DNA of 64,000 bases from contig CANLWG010000021.1 of assembly GCA_947494715.1 (NCBI GenBank), positions 1 to 64,000 on the forward strand, written 5' to 3'. Positions 59,450 to 64,000 of the stretch are shown here, piece by piece (positions within the stretch are counted from its first letter, which is position 1; each line of letters opens with the position of its first letter). This stretch comes from an uncultured Flavobacteriaceae bacterium (GTDB taxonomy: Bacteria > Bacteroidota > Bacteroidia > Flavobacteriales > Flavobacteriaceae). The translations under genes and the position numbers were made by a program. The notes under the pieces are model-generated. The model was not told where the DNA came from and did not search any database. It saw nothing but the letters and a program-made list of their open reading frames with translations.

Positions 59450-61300
59450 TTATAATCCAAAATAATCAATGTACGTATCCAAATCCTTGTCGCCTCTGCC
59501 TGATAAATTGATTACCACAATATCATCCTTCTTGAATTTTTTATGATCAAAAATAGCAAAGGCATGGGAGGTCTCTATGGCCGGGATAATACCTTCCAAT
59601 TTCGCCACTTCCAAACCTGCCGTCATAGCCTCGTCATCTGTAATGGAGATAAACTCCCCACGACCCGATCGAAATAAATGGGCATGCATAGGGCCAACGC
59701 CGGGATAGTCCAAACCGGCCGAAATGGAATAAGGTTCCGTAATCTGCCCGTCCTGGGTCTGCATCAATAAGGTTTTGCTTCCGTGGATAATGCCAACCTT
59801 GCCCAAGGCCGAAGTAGCTGCGCTTTCACCTGAATCGATACCTTTTCCTGCCGCCTCCACAGCAATTATGCCTACATCACCATTATCCAGATAATGGTAA
59901 TAGGCTCCGGCCGCATTGCTTCCCCCGCCAACGCAGGCCACCACATAATCCGGGTTTTCGCGACCTTCTTTTTCCTTTAGCTGCCACTTGATTTCTTCGG
60001 AAATAACGGATTGGAACCGGGCCACCATATCCGGATAAGGATGTGGGCCAACGACCGAACCAATGATATAATGTGTATCCACGGGGTTGTTTATCCAATC
60101 ACGGATAGCCTCATTAGTGGCATCCTTTAATGTTCTGCTTCCTGAAAGGGCAGGCCGTACCTCTGCCCCTAACATTTTCATCCGAGCTACATTGGGTGCC
60201 TGGCGGGCAATATCGATTTTCCCCATATATACCACACATTCAATGCCCATAAGGGCGCAGACCGTTGCTGTTGCCACTCCATGTTGGCCGGCCCCCGTTT
60301 CGGCAATGATTCTGTTTTTACCCAACTTTTTGGCCATCAAGATCTGTCCAATGGTATTGTTTACTTTATGTGCACCGGTATGGCAGAGATCTTCACGTTT
60401 AAGATAGATTTTGGCACCGTACTTTTCCGAAAGTCGGTCCGCAAAGTAGAGTGGGGTCGGTCGGCCAACATAATCCTTCAACAATTGGTCAAACTCTTGT
60501 TTAAAGGAAGGTTCTTCCATAATCCGGACATAATTTTGGCGAAGTTCCTCCGTATTGGGATAGAGCATTTCAGGGATAAAAGCTCCTCCGAATTCTCCAT
60601 AATACCCCTTTTCATTGGCGTGGTAAGGTCCCCTTACCGGCCTTTCCCCCAAAGAGGAGGGCATATTTATTTCGTCTTTCATCAATCCTTTTTTGAATTC
60701 TTTCAACTTCTGAATGTTCTTAAGCCCCGGTTCTAGTTCAAACCTGCTATTGACATCAATGGTGTGGCAATATTTTGCCTCGGGACGTTTCATAAATTCC
60801 CTAAGGGATTCTATCTCTTCCAGGCCGATGCCACCGCTTAAAAAATAAGGTTTGATAGAGGGGTAACCTTTCAAAACTTTCCAATCAAAGGTATAACCGT
60901 TACCACCGGGAAGTTTTCCCTTGGTATCAAAAAGATAGTAATCGCAGACGCTTTCATAGGGTTTTAATTCGTCAAAATTAAAGTCATCCTTTATGGAGAA
61001 TACCTTAATGATCTGGATGGGCTCCTGAAAATTGTATTGTTTTAATTCCTTGCAGAATTCAGGGCTTTCACTACCGTGTAACTGTACAGCTTGTAAGTGG
61101 TACTCTTTAATTTTTGCCACAACTTCATCAAGGGAAGCGTTTACGAACACCCCAACTTTTTTAATGCCAGGTGGTAGCTTCGGAATTTCTCCATCGAAAG
61201 AACGGGGGGATTTCTCCCAAAAAATAAAGCCCAAATAGTCCGGCTGCAAGGCAGCGACTTCCCCTGGGTTATATTTCATTCCACATACTTTGAGCTTCAT
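59450..61300 (-). CDS. trpFB: Fused phosphoribosylanthranilate isomerase / tryptophan synthase beta
   Basis: 616 residues in one open frame. TrpF occupies about 1-205: catalytic Cys in [12 protein letters not shown], Asp in [15 protein letters not shown], and the phosphate end [12 protein letters not shown]. TrpB occupies about 228-616: [18 protein letters not shown] lysine K312 in [34 protein letters not shown] and [11 protein letters not shown]. The joint at 206-227 ([18 protein letters not shown]) has Met at 207 (60682) and 213 (60664), so a separate TrpB could also start there. In most Flavobacteriaceae trpF and trpB are separate adjacent genes. Confidence 0.9.
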   Translation of the reverse strand: MKLKVCGMKYNPGEVAALQPDYLGFIFWEKSPRSFDGEIPKLPPGIKKVGVFVNASLDEVVAKIKEYHLQAVQLHGSESPEFCKELKQYNFQEPIQIIKVFSIKDDFNFDELKPYESVCDYYLFDTKGKLPGGNGYTFDWKVLKGYPSIKPYFLSGGIGLEEIESLREFMKRPEAKYCHTIDVNSRFELEPGLKNIQKLKEFKKGLMKDEINMPSSLGERPVRGPYHANEKGYYGEFGGAFIPEMLYPNTEELRQNYVRIMEEPSFKQEFDQLLKDYVGRPTPLYFADRLSEKYGAKIYLKREDLCHTGAHKVNNTIGQILMAKKLGKNRIIAETGAGQHGVATATVCALMGIECVVYMGKIDIARQAPNVARMKMLGAEVRPALSGSRTLKDATNEAIRDWINNPVDTHYIIGSVVGPHPYPDMVARFQSVISEEIKWQLKEKEGRENPDYVVACVGGGSNAAGAYYHYLDNGDVGIIAVEAAGKGIDSGESAATSALGKVGIIHGSKTLLMQTQDGQITEPYSISAGLDYPGVGPMHAHLFRSGRGEFISITDDEAMTAGLEVAKLEGIIPAIETSHAFAIFDHKKFKKDDIVVINLSGRGDKDLDTYIDYFGL

Positions 61301-61310
61301 GGGTACACTT

Positions 61311-62093
61311 TCAAACTAAATTATCGATAAATTGAGTGGCACTCTTTCCCGGATCATCTGTCTTCATAAAATTTTCTCCTATCAAAAAGCCTTGATAACC
61401 GTATTTTTTAAGCTCCTTAATGGCTTCTATATTGCTGATGCCGCTTTCGGAAACTTTTACAAAATCATCGGGAATCTTTTCAGAGAGCGATTTACTGGTT
61501 TCCAAACTGACCTCAAAGGTTTTTAGGTTTCGGTTATTTACACCCAATAGATCCAGACTTGGCATAACGGATTTTTGTAGTTCCGTTTCATTGTGCACTT
61601 CTAAAATAACATCCAAACCGAGACTTTTGGCGAATTGTGAAAGAGCCCTGATTTCCTCTTGCGTTAAAATGGCCGCAATCAATAGTATAACATCGGCACC
61701 ATAGGCCCTGGCCTCTAAAATTTGGTATTCGTCGATGATAAATTCCTTTCGTAATAACGGCAGTGTTACAATAGCTCTTGCCAAGAGTAAATCGTCCAAG
61801 GAGCCTCCAAAATATTTTCCATCGGTCAAGATAGACATGCCACAGACTCCGGCATTCTCATACCCTAGGGCTACATCCTGAACACTCAATTTTTGATTGA
61901 TGACCGATTTGGAAGGTGATCTTCGTTTATGTTCGGCGATGATGCCGGTTTCACTTTTCAATAGTGACGAAGCCAACGAAACGGTTTCCCTACCAAAAAG
62001 CACGGTACTTTCCAATTGCGAAACCGGAATCACCGTCTTTTTTAAATCGACTTCCTTGCGCTTGTCTACTACTATTTTATCGAGTATGTCCAT
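61311..62093 (-). CDS. trpC: Indole-3-glycerol phosphate synthase
   Basis: 260 residues. Catalytic Glu and Lys lie in [13 protein letters not shown], further Lys in [14 protein letters not shown], Asn in [16 protein letters not shown], and the phosphate loop in SESGISN and [13 protein letters not shown]. It makes indole-3-glycerol phosphate from CdRP. It lies 10 bp before trpFB on the same strand and is a single-domain enzyme. Confidence 0.94.
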   Translation of the reverse strand: MDILDKIVVDKRKEVDLKKTVIPVSQLESTVLFGRETVSLASSLLKSETGIIAEHKRRSPSKSVINQKLSVQDVALGYENAGVCGMSILTDGKYFGGSLDDLLLARAIVTLPLLRKEFIIDEYQILEARAYGADVILLIAAILTQEEIRALSQFAKSLGLDVILEVHNETELQKSVMPSLDLLGVNNRNLKTFEVSLETSKSLSEKIPDDFVKVSESGISNIEAIKELKKYGYQGFLIGENFMKTDDPGKSATQFIDNLV

Positions 62094-62102
62094 TTTTTAT
62101 GG

Positions 62103-62163
62103 GTCATTCCGAGCGAAGCCAAGAAATCCATATCTGAATTATTCTGGATTGCGTTCGAGATGC
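62103..62163. repeat. Decayed palindromic repeat between trpD and trpC
   Basis: The 80-bp gap holds GTCATTCCGAGCGAAGCC (from 62103), AAGAAATCC, and then GGATTGCGTTCGAGAT, whose reverse complement partly matches the left side. This resembles a degenerate dispersed palindrome of the GTCATTCCGAGCGAAG type seen between genes in many Bacteroidota. Confidence 0.6.
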
Positions 62164-62173
62164 TATTGTGTTT

Positions 62174-63169
62174 TCAATTTTTACTCAATTCCTGCAATTT
62201 TTTCAAGGCATTTAACCCTTTTTCACTTAAAAGTGATTCCTTGGCCTTTTCAAATCCATCCTTAGGACTACTGTTTTCAACCGTTGCAATGGCAATACCG
62301 GCATTGGCACAGACCACATTGTTTTGGGCTTCGGTACCCCGTCCTTTCAAAATATCCATAAATATTTGTGCCGACTCTTCTATACTATCTCCCCCTACAA
62401 TTTCCGATGATCTTATAGGATTTACTCCAAAATCCTCTGGTTTTAGCATACCCTCAGAGCCATTGGAAATGGTCTTTGTATTACCGGTAAGCGAAATTTC
62501 ATCATAACCATCCAAAGCGTGTAATACCGTAAATCTTTTATCGGTATTCTGATAGAGATATCCATACATCCGGGCCAGCTCCAGATTAAAGACACCCACC
62601 ATTTGGTTTTTGGGGAAAGCAGGATTCACCATAGGTCCCAACATATTAAAAAAGGTCTTTACCGCCAACTCCCTTCGAATAGGTGCTACATTTTTCATGG
62701 CCGGATGGAATAATGGGGCATGCAATACACAGATACCTGCATCGGCAACGGACTTTTCCAAAAAATCCTTTTCATTACTAAACTTGATACCCAAGAATTC
62801 CATAACGTTGCTGCTGCCGCATTTGGAGGACACTCCATAGTTACCATGTTTGGTTACCTTTATTCCTGCACCTGCAGTGACAAATGAGGCCAGGGTGGAG
62901 ATATTGAAAGTATCCTTGCCATCGCCCCCGGTACCGCACAGATCAATAGGATTGTAATCGGACAAATCGACGGCCAAACAAAGCTCCAAAAGAGCATCAC
63001 GAAAACCTTCCAATTCCTCTATGGTAATGCTCCGCATCATATACACGGTTAAAAATGCCGCTATCTGACTTGTATTATAATCGCCTTTGGCGATGTTGAC
63101 CAGCACCTGTTTGGCATCTTTCTTTGAAAGAATGTCATGGTTTATCAGTCTATTTAGTATTTCTTTCAT
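62174..63169 (-). CDS. trpD: Anthranilate phosphoribosyltransferase
   Basis: 331 residues. The PRPP/Mg motifs are DLCGTGGDGKDTFNISTLAS and KHGNYGVSSKCGSSNVMEFL, with the second metal site in HALDGYDEISLTG. It transfers ribose-5-phosphate to anthranilate. Its ATG overlaps the trpG stop as ATGA, so translation is coupled. Confidence 0.95.
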   Translation of the reverse strand: MKEILNRLINHDILSKKDAKQVLVNIAKGDYNTSQIAAFLTVYMMRSITIEELEGFRDALLELCLAVDLSDYNPIDLCGTGGDGKDTFNISTLASFVTAGAGIKVTKHGNYGVSSKCGSSNVMEFLGIKFSNEKDFLEKSVADAGICVLHAPLFHPAMKNVAPIRRELAVKTFFNMLGPMVNPAFPKNQMVGVFNLELARMYGYLYQNTDKRFTVLHALDGYDEISLTGNTKTISNGSEGMLKPEDFGVNPIRSSEIVGGDSIEESAQIFMDILKGRGTEAQNNVVCANAGIAIATVENSSPKDGFEKAKESLLSEKGLNALKKLQELSKN

Positions 63170-63747
63170 TTTGCAGGTTTAGGGTTACTATTTAACCAAT
63201 TTCCCAAAATTTGTTTTCCATGTGGTGTCAGTACGGATTCTGGATGAAACTGTACGGCACAGACATCAAATTCCTTGTGGCGAAGGGACATAACTTGTCC
63301 ATTTTCATCGAACGAAGTTGCTTCCAGGTTTTCCGGCAAATCGGGATGCACCACCCAGGAGTGATATCTGCCCACTTCAATTTCTTTGGGAATGCCTTTG
63401 AACAGATCGTCGTCCTTTGTAATTTTTATTGTAGTGGCCACCCCATGATATACCTTCTCCAAATTTACTAAGGAACCACCAAAAACTTCCCCAATGGCCT
63501 GCTGTCCCAAACACACTCCAAAAATTTGTTTGGTCGGTGCATAGGCCTTAATGATTTCTTTTAAAAGTCCGGCTTCATTTGGGATACCGGGACCTGGGGA
63601 GAGCACTATTTTTTTAAAGGCATCCACCTCTTCCAAAGTTAATTGATCGTTTCGTTTTACCACTACCTCACAGTCCAGGTCCTCCAAATAATGCACCAGG
63701 TTATAGGTGAAACTATCATAATTGTCTATTACCAATATTTTTTCCAT
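63166..63747 (-). CDS. trpG: Anthranilate synthase glutamine amidotransferase subunit
   Basis: 193 residues. Class I glutamine amidotransferase triad: Cys in FGVCLGQQAIGE, His and Glu in CAVQFHPESVLTPHG; the family opening is VIDNYDSFTYNLVHYLEDL and the oxyanion loop SPGPGIPNEAG. It supplies ammonia to TrpE. Coupled to trpD and 2 bp after trpE. The same protein type can serve PabB; the location in the trp operon makes TrpG the natural call. Confidence 0.94.
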   Translation of the reverse strand: MEKILVIDNYDSFTYNLVHYLEDLDCEVVVKRNDQLTLEEVDAFKKIVLSPGPGIPNEAGLLKEIIKAYAPTKQIFGVCLGQQAIGEVFGGSLVNLEKVYHGVATTIKITKDDDLFKGIPKEIEVGRYHSWVVHPDLPENLEATSFDENGQVMSLRHKEFDVCAVQFHPESVLTPHGKQILGNWLNSNPKPAK

Positions 63748-63749
63748 AG

Positions 63750-64000
63750 CTAGATGGTTTCTGCAATTTCCAGAGCCTTATTCAAAGCACCGAGTTTATT
63801 GTAGGTTTCCTGAAGTTCATTGTCCGGGTCTGATGCGGCCACCAATCCAGCTCCGGCCTGAAAGTGCAGTTGATGGTTTTTGCTTAAAAAAGTGCGAATC
63901 ATGATAGCGTGATTGAAATTTCCGCTGAAATCCATAAAACCAATGGCACCGCCATAATAACCCCTACTTGTTTTTTCATATTTTTCTATAAGTTGCATGG
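63750..64000 (-). CDS. trpE: Anthranilate synthase component I, C-terminal part (runs off right edge)
   Basis: Only the last 83 or so residues are in the window; the 5' part is beyond the edge. The visible segment has the chorismate-binding signature: KTSRGYYGGAIGFMDFSGNF, IMIRTFLSK and QAGAGLVAASDPDNELQET (the A-G-A-G-I-V/L-x-x-S-D-P motif). It pairs with trpG to make anthranilate from chorismate and glutamine, and is the first known gene of the operon; leader and promoter are out of view. Confidence 0.92.
   Translation of the reverse strand, partial: MQLIEKYEKTSRGYYGGAIGFMDFSGNFNHAIMIRTFLSKNHQLHFQAGAGLVAASDPDNELQETYNKLGALNKALEIAETI

Noticed and set aside
1-64000. tRNA, rRNA, riboswitch, prophage or transposase genes
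   Set aside because: I read the larger intergenic gaps for T-loop-like and other conserved RNA motifs and saw none; a dedicated tRNAscan or Rfam search would decide, and a hit would overturn this.

Overview
The window looks like chromosomal DNA of a marine-type member of the Flavobacteriaceae (Bacteroidota). The evidence is the gene content: a bTHX small ribosomal protein, CarboxypepD_reg-like secreted proteins, DUF6702 next to an M1 peptidase, a kynurenine branch, an rsfS-ftsH-lutC-cdsA-psd-ACBP run and tandem PPK2. Promoter-like TAnnTTTG boxes and the absence of clear Shine-Dalgarno sites agree. By eye the base composition is moderate to low in G+C, except for a strikingly G+C-rich repeat at the left edge. 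The genus cannot be fixed from here; the Maribacter/Zobellia/Arenibacter neighbourhood is a guess. No rRNA, tRNA, CRISPR array, prophage or transposase was seen.

Layout. 1-1151: 5' part of a secreted repeat protein (minus strand) running off the left edge. 1422-6038: four exported proteins ending in a large M1 metallopeptidase. 6150-8189: TatA/E, a PAP2 phosphatase, an O-methyltransferase and an acetyltransferase. 8251-13837: kynureninase, an MFS carrier, a lipoprotein, a short ClpP and kynurenine 3-monooxygenase. 13834-19495: a DUF4174 protein, a coiled-coil protein whose zinc ribbon has lost its cysteines, Nif3, LpxK and a TPR hybrid histidine kinase. 19749-25398: LipA, two ECF sigma factors (one with its anti-sigma factor), MurB and an aminotransferase. 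25553-33755: a retropepsin/PDZ protein, DUF1573, ValS, a lipoprotein, two PPK2 kinases and a creatininase-family protein.

33808-38626 is a compact minus-strand phospholipid and housekeeping run read rsfS-ftsH-lutC-cdsA-psd-ACBP. 38721-48617 holds BirA, an SRPBCC protein, PyrE, a NUDIX hydrolase, an M14 lipoprotein peptidase, a PAS histidine kinase with a single-domain response regulator, CoaD, Ddl, a PASTA protein and RluD. 48784-58297 has YaaA, a small lipoprotein convergent with the very short bTHX gene, a glycosylase-like protein, PEP carboxylase, a four-repeat lipoprotein, a membrane nucleotide cyclase, an M20 peptidase and a small membrane protein.

58291-64000 is a tryptophan operon on the minus strand, read trpE-trpG-trpD-trpC-trpF/B-trpA. 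It is the most unusual part. TrpF and TrpB are one continuous reading frame joined by a linker that looks like translated intergenic repeat. A GIY-YIG endonuclease reading frame without a usable native start, bounded by inverted palindromic repeats, sits between trpB and trpA. A decayed palindrome separates trpD and trpC. Tryptophan synthesis (trp operon) and tryptophan breakdown (kynU, kmo) are both represented, about 45 kb apart. I found no convincing wholly new multi-gene system; the best candidates for follow-up are the trp operon rearrangements, the GIY-YIG/palindrome element and the repeat proteins.
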